Shown here: piece after piece, positions 36,741-45,791 of the stretch
Layout: each line of letters opens with the position of its first letter
How positions within the stretch are numbered: position 1 is the stretch's first letter
Assembly: GCA_048498995.1 (NCBI GenBank)
Contig: JBEHWX010000030.1
Location: forward strand, 1 to 58,747
Direction: 5' to 3'
DNA length: 58,747 nt
DNA from: JBEHWX01 sp048498995
GTDB taxonomy: Bacteria > Bacteroidota > Ignavibacteria > OLB7
Program-made: the position numbers and the translations under genes
Notes under the pieces: model-generated
Seen by the model: only the letters and a program-made list of their open reading frames with translations
Told to the model about the DNA's origin: nothing
The model's database searches: none

Positions 36741-37010
36741 GCCGTCATCGAAGGATGAAGTGCCCGCCGGTGGCCACCGGATAATGGCCGGGAGCGGGGC
36801 GAATCGCGCCGTGAGAATTCCGGCGGATGAAGGGGCGGATAATAGCACAACGCCGATGATCCTGCACCGTCCGCGCGGCGGCTCCGCTCTAGGGAGAACG
36901 CGCCGCGCCGCGCGCGGATCCCGCGCGGGGCATGCCGTCGCCGCCACGCGCGCCCGCACGGAGCGATCGTCCATCGTTCGAGGATGATCGGATGATCATC
37001 CGTCGGCATA

Positions 37011-38270
37011 TCAGTAGATCCGCCGGCGATACTGGTCGATCAGCGAGCGCTCCATGGCCGGATAGAGGAGCTCGAGCTCCCGTTCGAGCGCGGCGTTCCG
37101 CTCCGGCGTGAGAAATCCGCCCGCGCGCGGCATCGGGCGCGCCTCCATGAAGTCGATGCGGTATGGGGTGGGTGGATGCGAGCTATCCAGCCGGGAGCCG
37201 GCCGCGCGGGCGATGCGCCGCATCCGTTCAAGCTCGCTGGCCGGCATCCGGGCAAGCTCGCTCCGGAGCTCCGCCAGGAATCCCGGCGAGGCCGGGTTGA
37301 TCGTGGCCCGCTGCACGGCGATTTCGACAATGGGATCGGCGTAGAGCTTGGTCAGCAGCGAGACAACGGCGTCGCTTCCGGCCACCGAGGCCGAGAGATG
37401 ATCGGCCAGATATTCCGCGCGCTGCGATTCATGAAACATGAGCCAGTGAAGGAGGTACAACGCGCCGCGGGGCACCTGCGCGAACCCAGCGCGGATCAGA
37501 TTCGTCACGATCGCGAAGAGCCCCGGCATGGTGCCGATCGTCTCGGTCAGACTCGACGGCATCAGCCAGTCGTGCCACCCTTTCAATGCGGTGATCGCGT
37601 GATGCACGATCATCTTCCGCGCGATATCGCCGTTGACGCCATGTGCGATCTCGTGCGCGAGAAAGGCTTCCCGCTCGGCGGCGTCGGCCATCGCCAGCAG
37701 CGGCATGCCGACACATATCACGGAGCGGCGCCGGAGTCCGGTCTGATAGAACGCGCCGTTGACATCGGTCGACCACTCGATCGCGTCGATCGGCCCGAGC
37801 CCGAGATGCTCGCCGATCCGGTCGACGATCCCATACAGCTCCGGGAAATGCTGTCGGGACAGAGGCTGCTTCGGAAACCGGTTCGGCCGCGGCCGGAGCA
37901 GATAGGCCAGGCCGAAGCAGAGAAGCCCGAGAAAGATCGCCACCGGCGATGGCCAGGCGCGCATGAGAAGCACTCCTCCAACGATGACCGCGAGCGTCAC
38001 CAGATGCACGATCAGGGAGATGGCGTAGGCGGCGATCATGGCCGGGGTCAGGCGCGGCTGGAGCGTGCGGGTGGCGATGAGCGACTCGAGAAGCCGGCGG
38101 CCGAACCGGTCGCCGAGCGAGCGGCGCATCTTCTCGATCAGGCCGGTCGGCTCCTCCGGCGGACTTGGATCGAGATTCCAGTCGCAGTGTCCGCACCAGG
38201 TCAGATATCCCTCGTGCGTATGGATCACGCTGCCGCAGGCGGGGCAGGCAACGACGGCGGTGGAGGCCAT
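37011..38270 (-). CDS. M48-family zinc metalloprotease with N-terminal zinc ribbon
   Basis: The product has 419 residues from the ATG at 38270, with GAGGAG 7 bases upstream. The same frame stays open far beyond (to 41921), but that is antisense to the next gene. An N-terminal zinc ribbon (C9-x2-C12 and C26-x2-C29) is followed by two membrane helices (about 76-125). The M48 peptidase domain has H206-E-I-A-H210 and a likely third ligand E286 in AEYLAD. M48 proteases of the HtpX type degrade or clip membrane proteins, usually on the cytoplasmic side. A cytoplasmic zinc ribbon on such a protease is less usual and may serve for regulation or substrate binding. The gene is divergent from the ATPase regulator gene. 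Confidence 0.92.
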   Translation of the reverse strand: MASTAVVACPACGSVIHTHEGYLTWCGHCDWNLDPSPPEEPTGLIEKMRRSLGDRFGRRLLESLIATRTLQPRLTPAMIAAYAISLIVHLVTLAVIVGGVLLMRAWPSPVAIFLGLLCFGLAYLLRPRPNRFPKQPLSRQHFPELYGIVDRIGEHLGLGPIDAIEWSTDVNGAFYQTGLRRRSVICVGMPLLAMADAAEREAFLAHEIAHGVNGDIARKMIVHHAITALKGWHDWLMPSSLTETIGTMPGLFAIVTNLIRAGFAQVPRGALYLLHWLMFHESQRAEYLADHLSASVAGSDAVVSLLTKLYADPIVEIAVQRATINPASPGFLAELRSELARMPASELERMRRIARAAGSRLDSSHPPTPYRIDFMEARPMPRAGGFLTPERNAALERELELLYPAMERSLIDQYRRRIY

Positions 38271-38600
38271 GGAAAGCTCCTCGGATATACGATGCGGGAG
38301 GGAGCGCCGGAGCGGGCAGGCTCCGGATCTCCGGGTGGGCCGGCACGCCGGCCGGCTGACATCACGCGAACATACCGTGAAGATGTCGTCCCGGCAATCG
38401 GCGCCGACGGCGAGGGAGGGTTCTTCCGGTGGCCTCATCCGGGAATCACCGTATATTCCCCGCGGGCGGATTTCAACGCCTCCCAGCCCCCCAGCTCCCC
38501 GTCCGAAGCGGCGTACGGCCGAGCCCCCCGACTCCTTGCCCCCGCGCTGGCCGGAGGCCACTCCGACCGATTGATCGAGACGTCCACTGATCTGCCAGGA
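38271..38600. other. Divergent promoter region, protease versus ATPase regulator
   Basis: About 330 bases lie between two divergent starts. The GAGGAG ribosome binding site of the protease gene lies at its left end. Near 38450-38458 there is a TATATT hexamer on the plus strand that could belong to a promoter of the regulator gene. No gene or clear operator palindrome was seen. Confidence 0.4.
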
Positions 38601-41600
38601 ATGACCATGCAACGGTCGCTTGTCGCGTTTCTGAACCACGGCGTGCTGCCGTTCGTGGGCCGCAACGCCGAGCTCGAGCGCATCCGATCCTTCTGGAACG
38701 CGACATCGGAAGCGCCGGGGCTCCGCACGCTCCTTCTCGTCGGCGAGGCCGGTATCGGCAAGAGCCGGCTGATCGAGGAGAGCACGCGCAGCATCGCGGC
38801 TTCCGGCGGAGCGGTCGTCAACGTGAAACTCTATCCGGACTCGGCAACCTCCCTCGCGCCGCTGCTGGCGCGGGCGCTCTCCCGCTGCTCGGCCGCCCAA
38901 CACCTGCTCAAAAGCGATCCCGAAGAGAACCTCCCCTCCGTGCTGGCCGCGCTCGCGCGGATCTGCGGGCTCCGCCGCACCCTTCTGGTGGTGGAGGATC
39001 TTCACCTGCTGGCCGGCGACGCCCTGGCCGAGTTCGCCGTGCTGCTCGACAGGCTCTCCGACGAGCCGATCTCCTTCCTGGCCTCGGCCCGCCCGGCCGA
39101 TGTTCCCGCGCGCAGCGTGCTCGAGCGCTGGCTGGTCGACGAGATCGAGCTTGCCGGACTCCCGAGCGACGCGATCGGCGACATCTGCATGTCGATCTTC
39201 GGCGAGCGGCTCGATCCGCAACTGATCGGCATCCTCCGCGACAGAACGCTCGGCAACGCGATGGCGCTGCGATCGGCGCTGCGCGCCGGGATCAAGAGCG
39301 GCTCCTTCACCGTTACCACGCGCGGCCGCGTGGCGACGCCGCGCGTCGATCAGGATGCGTTCGTCGACGAGCTGGAGCGGAACGTGCGCCTCCTCTCCGA
39401 GGGAATGGCCGCTCATCTCGGCGAGCGTGAGCGGGAGGCGGCGCGCGCCCTCGCATCGCTCGGCGAGGTGTTCGCGCGCGAGGCCGCCGAGCGGGTCATC
39501 GAGGGGAGCTCGCAGATGCTGGAGCTTCTCACCTTCAAGGGGATCGTTCACACCTCCGCGTCGTCGCCGGCGCCGCTGCCCGGCCAGGTGAGCGCCGCGC
39601 CCCCGTTCGCCTTCACCCACACGCTGCTGCATCGCCATTTCATCGATCAGGGGAACGCCGATCCGCTGGCGATCATCGACATCATCGCCTCCGGCACCCC
39701 GCTTTATTCGCTGCTCCCGTTCCATCTGCTGCTGGAGCTGAGGATTCCCGGCGACATTCCGCGCGAGACGCTCCTGAGCGCGATCGACCGGACGCTCCGC
39801 GTCACCAGCACGCTCGACGCCAGCCCGGACTGGCGCCAGGCGCCGGCGATCTGGCGCGCGGCCGCGGCCATGGCCGACGCGCTCCGTCCCCAGCTTTCGC
39901 ATGCCGAGGGGAATGATCTGGAGGTGCGGCTCCTTCTGCGCCAGCTCGGACTGATGCGGCGCGAACAGACCGAGGAATACCCGCGACTGGTCGAGCGGCT
40001 GCTGGCGCTCACCGAGGCCCCGGCCGATGCCGTCTGGGCGGAGTACCGCCTGCGCGCGCTGGTCTACCACCGTCGATACCTGCGCAACCACGACGCGGCG
40101 GCCAGCCGCGACGTCCGGACGCAGGTGGAGGAGATCACCGCCGCGTTTCCGTCGGCGCGCTTCTCCCCTCCCTACGTGAGCCACCTTCGGGAGTCGATCC
40201 GTCTGGCGCAGTCGGCCGGCGACATCGCCGAGCAGCGCCTGGTGGAGTCGCGCCTGATGGAGATCCTGGACGCCGAGGAGGCGAGCGAGGAGATCCGCCG
40301 CTACGCGCATCAGATGATCTCTCCGTATCTGGTCACCCTCTTCGCCTCCGGCGAGGAGCTGGCCAAGCGCCTGGCGACGATCGATGAGCTGGAGGCCACG
40401 CTCCCGCGGATGGAGCCGGAGCTGATGATGTGGAAGATCGGGCTCTACTACATGATCGGAGATCTGCGCGAGGCGCTGGAGGCGATCGAGAGCGCGATGG
40501 AGATGTTCGTGGAGCGTGGACTTGCCCGCGAGGTGACCAGCTCCCGTCTGATCGCGCTGTTCGCCCGGAGGCTGCTCGGCGAGAGCCCCGAGGAGCTGAT
40601 CGAGCTGATCGGCGAGGCATACCGGAGCGTGCCGGCCGTGTTGAAGGAGGCGATCGACGCGGTGGCCGCTTCCCACTTCGCCACCGCCGGACTGCTGCTG
40701 AACGATCTTCCCTGGACCGCGCGGATCCTCGAGATGCTCCCGCGCGGGAGTCAGGGACTGGCCCCGGCGCCGGCGATTCTGCTCGCGCTCCGGAACGGAC
40801 GGATCGACGAGCTGCCGGAGTCGGTCACCGTCTCCGAGCCGCACGACGTGGTGATCCGCGACATGCTGGCCGCGGCGCGCGACGCGAGCTTCGACGTGAA
40901 CGTGGCGCTCGCATCGGCCAGTGAGTTCCTGTCGCGGCCGATCCTCCGGCTCGACGAGGCGCTGGCGATCTTCGTCACGCTCGATCTGCTCGATTTCATC
41001 CGCTCGCGCGACAACGCGCAGGTGCTGCGCGAGGAGAGCCGCGTCGCGGTCGGCAGGCTGATCGAATGGCTTGCCGCGCGTCTGCCGCTGGCCGCCGCCC
41101 GCGCGCTCGACACCTACGGCGACTACTTCACCCGCGCCGAGCTGAAGGTCTGGCGCGCGCGCCTGGAGCCGCTGCTGGAGGGGAGCACGCCGCAGCCCTC
41201 GGCCGACCGGAAGCTTCACGTTTCGATGCTGGGGACGATCACCGTGCAGCCGCCGGGAGGCGAGGTAACGCGCGTCCGCGGCGGCCAGCTCTGCACGCTG
41301 CTCGGGCTGATGGTGGCCGACCGGCTCCTGCGCGATCCGCTGTCGCAGAGCGAGTTCACGGCGATCGCGATGGGGACCGAGCGGGATCCGGAAAGCGTGC
41401 GCAAGTCGATGAACTTCGCCGTGTTCCGGCTGCGCGAGCTCCTCGGCGGCGAGGCGATCTCGACCGAGGGAAGCACGCCGGCATTGGATTTCAACCTGGT
41501 GGAGGTGGATCTGGTGGAAGCCAACGACCGGCTTCGCGCCGCCTCCGAGGCGATGCGCGACGGCGCGCTGCTGCGCGCGGTGCCGGAGATCATGGCGGCG

Positions 41601-41888
41601 CTGGAGACGAGCGCCGGCAAGGTTCCCTTCCCGACACTGTACGATGAGTTCTTCGAGGCGGCACGGGAGGATTTCGAGACCGAGCTGCGCGCGGTGACGC
41701 TGCGCGTGGCGCGTGCGCTGGCGCGCGAGGGAGATCATGTGACCGCCGAGCGGGTGCTCGGCCGCGCGTTCGCCGCGATGCCGGACGACGAGGAGCTGGC
41801 GGAGCTGCTGCAGGAATCGCTGGTGGCCCTCGGCCAGCGGACCGAGGCGCGACGCGTCGGGATGCGCGCCGCCGAGATCTTCGAGTAG
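38601..41888 (+). CDS. Large ATPase with C-terminal winged-helix/BTAD-like regulator domain
   Basis: The product has 1095 residues from the ATG at 38601; the ATG at 38607 has a better-spaced AGGA. The N-terminal AAA/STAND-type ATPase has Walker A GEAGIGKS (48-55) and a Walker B-like segment LVVEDLHLL (129-137), a style common to AfsR/MalT-like regulators. A long helical, TPR-like middle part follows (about 400-860). From about 870 there is an OmpR-type winged helix of the SARP kind (LHVSMLGTITVQPPGG, then a helix SVRKSMNFAVFRLRELLGG), and then BTAD-like helices to the end. It is therefore probably a ligand- or stress-responsive transcription factor. SARP/AfsR proteins usually carry the DNA-binding part at the N-terminus; here the order is reversed. 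Targets are unknown; the divergent protease gene is one candidate. Confidence 0.8.
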   Translation: MTMQRSLVAFLNHGVLPFVGRNAELERIRSFWNATSEAPGLRTLLLVGEAGIGKSRLIEESTRSIAASGGAVVNVKLYPDSATSLAPLLARALSRCSAAQHLLKSDPEENLPSVLAALARICGLRRTLLVVEDLHLLAGDALAEFAVLLDRLSDEPISFLASARPADVPARSVLERWLVDEIELAGLPSDAIGDICMSIFGERLDPQLIGILRDRTLGNAMALRSALRAGIKSGSFTVTTRGRVATPRVDQDAFVDELERNVRLLSEGMAAHLGEREREAARALASLGEVFAREAAERVIEGSSQMLELLTFKGIVHTSASSPAPLPGQVSAAPPFAFTHTLLHRHFIDQGNADPLAIIDIIASGTPLYSLLPFHLLLELRIPGDIPRETLLSAIDRTLRVTSTLDASPDWRQAPAIWRAAAAMADALRPQLSHAEGNDLEVRLLLRQLGLMRREQTEEYPRLVERLLALTEAPADAVWAEYRLRALVYHRRYLRNHDAAASRDVRTQVEEITAAFPSARFSPPYVSHLRESIRLAQSAGDIAEQRLVESRLMEILDAEEASEEIRRYAHQMISPYLVTLFASGEELAKRLATIDELEATLPRMEPELMMWKIGLYYMIGDLREALEAIESAMEMFVERGLAREVTSSRLIALFARRLLGESPEELIELIGEAYRSVPAVLKEAIDAVAASHFATAGLLLNDLPWTARILEMLPRGSQGLAPAPAILLALRNGRIDELPESVTVSEPHDVVIRDMLAAARDASFDVNVALASASEFLSRPILRLDEALAIFVTLDLLDFIRSRDNAQVLREESRVAVGRLIEWLAARLPLAAARALDTYGDYFTRAELKVWRARLEPLLEGSTPQPSADRKLHVSMLGTITVQPPGGEVTRVRGGQLCTLLGLMVADRLLRDPLSQSEFTAIAMGTERDPESVRKSMNFAVFRLRELLGGEAISTEGSTPALDFNLVEVDLVEANDRLRAASEAMRDGALLRAVPEIMAALETSAGKVPFPTLYDEFFEAAREDFETELRAVTLRVARALAREGDHVTAERVLGRAFAAMPDDEELAELLQESLVALGQRTEARRVGMRAAEIFE

Positions 41889-41920
41889 CCGCGCAACGCG
41901 GCCGTCAAACGCGCCCCTCA

Positions 41921-42002
41921 AACGCGCCCTGGTAGGCGCACGTCTTCAGCGTGCGCTCTTCCGCCCAGACGAAGAAACGGTCACGGGGACCACACCGCGC
42001 GA
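41921..42002. repeat. REP-like palindromic repeat, copy 1
   Basis: This copy carries GGTAGGCGCACGTCTTCAGC and onward, which forms a hairpin with arms GCGCACG (41936-41942) and CGTGCGC (41950-41956). It is flanked by CCCTCAAACGC on the left and by a GAAGAAACGGTCACGGGGACC-like segment on the right that recurs in copy 2. Confidence 0.75.
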
Positions 42003-42004
42003 CG

Positions 42005-42115
42005 CCCCTCAAACGCCCCGGTAGGCGCACGTCTTCAGCGTGCGCTTCACCCTGCGTGCGCTCTTCCCTCTGCGTGCGCTCCGCGGCCCAGGCGAAGAAG
42101 CGACCACGCGGACCA
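42005..42115. repeat. REP-like palindromic repeat, copy 2
   Basis: The core at 42020-42045 is identical to the first copy over 26 bases, and the right flank (GGCGAAGAAGCGACCACGCGG) is similar. Between core and flank, the segment TGCGTGCGCTC occurs twice. The rest of 41889-42402 holds no supported gene; it lies between the ends of two convergent genes. Confidence 0.75.
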
Positions 42116-42402
42116 GCCCGCACGACGATTCCCGCACGCGCCTTCAACGCGACCGCCGCCCTAACAACGCTGCGGGCCGGAGTTTCCTCCGGCCCGGCCT
42201 CCCGGCTACATCCACCGCCATCACGCCCTTCCCCCCCTGGCTGCGCGATAACCGCCGATGCGTCCGGTCGTTGCGTCGTAGTGCTCGATTCCGATCTTCT
42301 CCTGCCTCCCGGTTCACGGCTCCCTTCCCGTTACCGTGAACCGATCGACGTGATCTCTCTTCCTCGAGCCCTCCGAAATGTTCTCGTCTCCGTTACTCCT
42401 TC

Positions 42403-42828
42403 TCAGGCCTCCACTTCCACCGCCTCGGCGGCGGAGATCATCGTGGAGGCAAGCGCGCCGTATGCCGTGGTCCAGGCATCGGCCACCTCCGGCGTGTACG
42501 CCTCTGCCAGCCCCTTCTCCAGCGTCCAGAGGAGCGCCGCGCCGACGGTGCCGTAGTGCGCCGTGGTAACGTTGTAGGAGACATGGCGACGTCCGAGATC
42601 CTCGACCGCCGGCCGAAGCCGGTCGAAGCGATTCAGGCCGTTGACGATCATCGCCAGCATCTGCATCAGCTTCCTTCCCTGCTCCTTCATGTCGGTCTCG
42701 GCGAAGAGTGGCCTCAGCTCCGGACCGATCTCGAACAGACGGTTGTAGAAGAGCTCGGCCGCCTGGTCCGCGATCGGCGCCACCATGCCGAAGGTGGTCT
42801 GCACGAGCTCGAGTTGTCTCGGGGTCAT
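42403..42828 (-). CDS. Single-domain haemoglobin (VHb/flavohaemoglobin-type globin)
   Basis: The product has 141 residues from the ATG at 42828; upstream in-frame codons to 42960 lack coding character. It covers the globin fold only, without a reductase domain. Key residues fit the bacterial single-domain family: Y28 at the B10 position (ELFYNRLFE), a likely distal Q50, and proximal H82 in LGRRHVSYNVTTAHYG. Such globins bind oxygen and nitric oxide; roles in NO detoxification or in oxygen supply under microaerobic growth are known for relatives. No reductase partner is encoded next to it. It has its own short upstream region, where AT-rich DNA (42850-42895) may hold the promoter. Confidence 0.93.
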   Translation of the reverse strand: MTPRQLELVQTTFGMVAPIADQAAELFYNRLFEIGPELRPLFAETDMKEQGRKLMQMLAMIVNGLNRFDRLRPAVEDLGRRHVSYNVTTAHYGTVGAALLWTLEKGLAEAYTPEVADAWTTAYGALASTMISAAEAVEVEA

Positions 42829-42981
42829 GGGTACGTTCCTGTCTCTGAAATTCGTTTGACTATATATGCGCGATACTTCGCTTGCCGTTATCGATTGCTC
42901 CGTGATCCCGGCTCCTCCGGCTCGACGCTCCAAGGTCATCACATCACATGCACCGCACACGTTCCGTCACCACCACGCGGC

Positions 42982-43527
42982 TCATTTCACCAGCAGGAGC
43001 GGGATCGAGATCGACTCATCGCTCCGGTCGAGGCGGATCAGGTAGGCTCCCGATTCCAGTCCCTCGCCGGGAAGGCTGATCGAGAAGCTCCCCGCCTCGC
43101 GGGGACCATCGGCGAGGATCAGCATCTCGCGTCCTTCATGGTCCATCAGTCGGAGCTGGACATATTCCGAACGGGGCAGATCCAGCAGGATCTCCGCGTC
43201 GTGCCGCGCGGGGCGGGGGATCAGGCGCATCGTCGCCCCCACGTTCCCGGGCGGGACCGGTCCGGCCATCGCCGGACGGGCCGAGGCTCCCGCGGTCGTA
43301 TACCAGCATCCCTGCCAGCCCGAGCGCTCCGCGGCTTCGCCTCCGATCATCATCGTCTCATCGCGTCGATCGGCCACCCGCCCGGTCGCGATCGATTCGC
43401 CGGCCATCGCCGCATCGACCGTCGTCTCCTCCGTCAGCATCCCGGTCAGTCCGGTCTGCGCCGCTCCGCTGGCCGTCAGCGCGGCGAAGAGGATCGTGAT
43501 CTGCAGTATGCGCGTGCTCCCGGTCAT
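42982..43527 (-). CDS. Small secreted protein with T9SS-like C-terminal domain
   Basis: The product has 181 residues. A signal peptide (ILQITILFAALTASGAAQ) and a low-complexity region are followed by a C-terminal domain of about 70 residues. Its beta-strand pattern (YVQLRLMDHEGREMLIL, then GAYLIRLDRSDESISIPLLLVK) matches T9SS sorting domains, including the G-x-Y-x-x-x-L motif and final Lys; a P-N-P motif is missing. The middle contains no family I know. It is probably a minor T9SS cargo protein. The globin gene lies 153 bases downstream on the same strand. Confidence 0.75.
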   Translation of the reverse strand: MTGSTRILQITILFAALTASGAAQTGLTGMLTEETTVDAAMAGESIATGRVADRRDETMMIGGEAAERSGWQGCWYTTAGASARPAMAGPVPPGNVGATMRLIPRPARHDAEILLDLPRSEYVQLRLMDHEGREMLILADGPREAGSFSISLPGEGLESGAYLIRLDRSDESISIPLLLVK

Positions 43528-43677
43528 CGTCGTCAGTAAGGTTCGCTCCGGAGATCCCGGAGATGATGCGCGATATCCGATCAGGCGATCCCTTCGCCGA
43601 GGTACCCGCCAGGGTGGAGCGGGAACCGTGAGGGGTGCGAGCGTCGATGCTTCCCGTGTATCAACGGTTCGCGTGGA

Positions 43678-43878
43678 TCAGTGCTCCTCGCGGAGACGAT
43701 GGCCGCAGCGGGGACAGAAGTTCTCCGCCGAGTCGTCCACCTCGCCGCGCGGGTGCTCCGGCAGCCGGACTCCGCAGCAGGCGCAGAATCGATCCTCGGC
43801 CAGGGCGTAGGCGCCGCACTCCCCGCACTGAATCACCCCCCGGTGCATCAACTCCGCCAGCATCGTTCGTTCGTTCAT
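43678..43878 (-). CDS. Small double zinc-ribbon protein
   Basis: The product has 66 residues from the ATG at 43878 (a start at 43932 would add 18). Two pairs of Cys-x2-Cys make one ribbon (CGEC ... CACCG), and a further CPRC lies near the end without a partner pair. Such short zinc-ribbon proteins are often adaptors or regulators; no function can be assigned. The Cys spacing is the only evidence beyond the open frame, and no ribosome binding site was visible. Confidence 0.6.
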   Translation of the reverse strand: MNERTMLAELMHRGVIQCGECGAYALAEDRFCACCGVRLPEHPRGEVDDSAENFCPRCGHRLREEH

Positions 43879-44494
43879 CGTGTTCGTCTGCTCTTCGATT
43901 CTTCGGTTCGCCGGCTCGCGGGCGGGGAACATCCCCTTGCCACTCGCGTCTCAGCCGAACAACGCCCTTCAATCTATCGGCGGCGATTATCCGGACGGCG
44001 GTTGATGATTATCGGATTGAGGAAAGGTGGTTATCAGGAGATAAATCGGCGAATTCCCGACGGAATCGGCGATTCCATCCTCCAAAAAATGTTCGCGCCG
44101 GGCAATCTCCCCCCGGCGTGGTCGACCGCGCTACCGGAGACGCCCGCCGAAGGCAACGCCATGAGGGTGGAGGTCCAGACTCGAGCACCGGACCCGACGC
44201 TCGCGCCGACGCTCATGCCGACGTCGTCGACGCCGACAACGGAGCACCAACGACGATGGCAGGGATGATCGCCGGCTCGTCACCCGCCGGTCCGGCATGG
44301 CCGGGATCGGCGAGGCGATGGGATTCGGAGACGCTGGTGGCCGTGGAACGGCGTTCCATGCCGGCCCGGATGGATTCCGTGCCCCGGGGCGCAACCTTTC
44401 CCGATGCCGCGCCGTCACCCCTTGCCACGTCGATACGACGTCCGGTCCGTAACGCTCGATATCAGCTCATATCAATTTTTCCGGAGGCCAAACC
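43879..44494. other. Gene-free divergent region
   Basis: About 615 bases separate the zinc-ribbon gene (minus) from the DUF4397-like gene (plus). Frames crossing it are Arg/Pro-rich shadows. An AT-richer part at 43975-44090 (for example TGATGATTATCGGATTGAGG) and another at 44455-44485 (CATATCAATTTTTC) are likely promoter areas; the second lies directly before the GGAGG ribosome binding site of the plus-strand gene. Confidence 0.45.
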
Positions 44495-45589
44495 ATGTAC
44501 ACCCTACGTCATGCACTTCTCTGGCTGGCGGCTCCCCTCGCGGTGACCGCCGGCGCCTATGGCCAGGCCACGCCAGCCGGAGCCCCCGCCGCCTCGACGG
44601 TTCAGGGAGCACCGGCCGCCGGAACCGAGGGAGGGATCGTCCGGGGACGAACCGCCGTCCCGGCCGGCGCGCTCCGCTTCATCCATATCGCCCCGGATGC
44701 CGACCCGGTCTCCTTCGTGGTCGACGACACGTTCATGCCGACCCTATCCTTCCGGGACGCCAGCGACGTGCAGTATTCGATCCCGTCCGGCACGCTCACC
44801 GTCAACCTCACCAAGCCGGACGGGGGCCCGACGCTCTTCACGCGGGACGTGACCGTCAGCCCGGACACGGTGGTCGGCGCCTTCCTGGTGGGACGCAAGT
44901 CGGATGATTCCTATTCGCTGACGACACTGCAGACCCCGCTGACGATGACGGTTCCGGCCGGCACGTCGCTCGTGCGCCTGTTCCACGCGGCGCCGGAGAT
45001 GGGAGCGGTAAACGTCGTGATCCAGCCGCAGACCGGCTCGCCGATCACCTGGGACAACATCAGCTACCTCGGCTCATCCACGTTCCTGCCGGTGCCCTCC
45101 GGCGCCGTGTCGATCACGGTCACGCCGGTCGGCGGAGGCGCTCCGCTGATGACGCTGAGCGGCTTCCTGCCGGCCGACCGGATCATGACGGCGATCGCGA
45201 CCGGCCTGACCTCGAACAACTCGCTCGGCATCAACGATCTGTTCGAGGATCTCGGCGCGCAGACTCCGATGGCGTTCCTGCCGGCGGAAGTCTCCCGCGT
45301 CATCGCCGCCGACGGCGCCGACGCGCATCGGGGAATGACCTTCCGGCCGAATCCGGCGACCGATCAGGCAACGATCAGTCTCCATCTGGCCGCCGATCAG
45401 GATCTGTCGATGCGGCTGTACGATCCGCTCGGACGTCTGGCCGCGGAGCTTCCGCTGGGGCATCAGCCCGCCGGCGACCGCGCGCTGCCGATCTCGCTCC
45501 CGACGCTTCCGGCCGGCATCTATCAGTCGGTGATCACCGGCTCGAACGGCGCCATGATCGCGACCGACCGCGTGGCGATAGCACGCTGA
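44495..45589 (+). CDS. Secreted DUF4397-type protein with T9SS sorting domain
   Basis: The product has 364 residues. The ATG at 44495 has GGAGG 8 bases upstream, one of the clearest ribosome binding sites in the window. A signal peptide (LLWLAAPLAVTAGAYGQ) and an Ala/Pro linker precede two similar halves. Each starts like DUF4397 domains: LRFIHIAPDADPVSFVVDD and VRLFHAAPEMGAVNVVIQ. The C-terminal part (about 285-364) is a T9SS-type domain: FRPNPATDQATISLHL, then LPAGIYQSVITG and a final Arg. DUF4397 proteins are cell-surface or periplasmic beta proteins of unknown role. A strong terminator follows, so it is probably transcribed alone. Confidence 0.88.
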   Translation: MYTLRHALLWLAAPLAVTAGAYGQATPAGAPAASTVQGAPAAGTEGGIVRGRTAVPAGALRFIHIAPDADPVSFVVDDTFMPTLSFRDASDVQYSIPSGTLTVNLTKPDGGPTLFTRDVTVSPDTVVGAFLVGRKSDDSYSLTTLQTPLTMTVPAGTSLVRLFHAAPEMGAVNVVIQPQTGSPITWDNISYLGSSTFLPVPSGAVSITVTPVGGGAPLMTLSGFLPADRIMTAIATGLTSNNSLGINDLFEDLGAQTPMAFLPAEVSRVIAADGADAHRGMTFRPNPATDQATISLHLAADQDLSMRLYDPLGRLAAELPLGHQPAGDRALPISLPTLPAGIYQSVITGSNGAMIATDRVAIAR

Positions 45590-45625
45590 GCATGCGCCGA
45601 CGAACATCGATTGATCGCAACGACG

Positions 45626-45666
45626 AAGGGGGACCTCGCCACACGCGGCGGGGTCCCCCTTCCCGT
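45626..45666 (+). terminator. Intrinsic terminator after the DUF4397-type gene
   Basis: A stem of about 15 pairs is formed by AAGGGGGACCTCGCC (45626-45640) and GGCGGGGTCCCCCTT (45647-45661), with a short loop. The T-run is weak. It lies 36 bases after the stop and may also act on the convergent minus-strand gene. Confidence 0.75.
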
Positions 45667-45791
45667 TGAACATTGGAACGTCTCACATTCGACGAGTCGG
45701 CGCGCTCGGCCGACGCACGGCTCCCCCTCTCGCCGGTTGCCATGAACGCGCCGTTGCCGCCAGCCATCATCGGAGCGGCGAGGCTCGCCGG

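Noticed and set aside
37011..41921. A 1636-codon minus-strand frame across the ATPase regulator and the M48 protease
   Set aside because: Only the last 419 codons (from 38270) have a family, a ribosome binding site and membrane helices. The rest is antisense to the regulator gene and is His/Arg/Ala-rich, an effect of high GC.
41951..42556. A 201-codon plus-strand frame across the REP-like repeats
   Set aside because: It runs through palindromic repeats and antisense into the globin gene, with no coding signal of its own.
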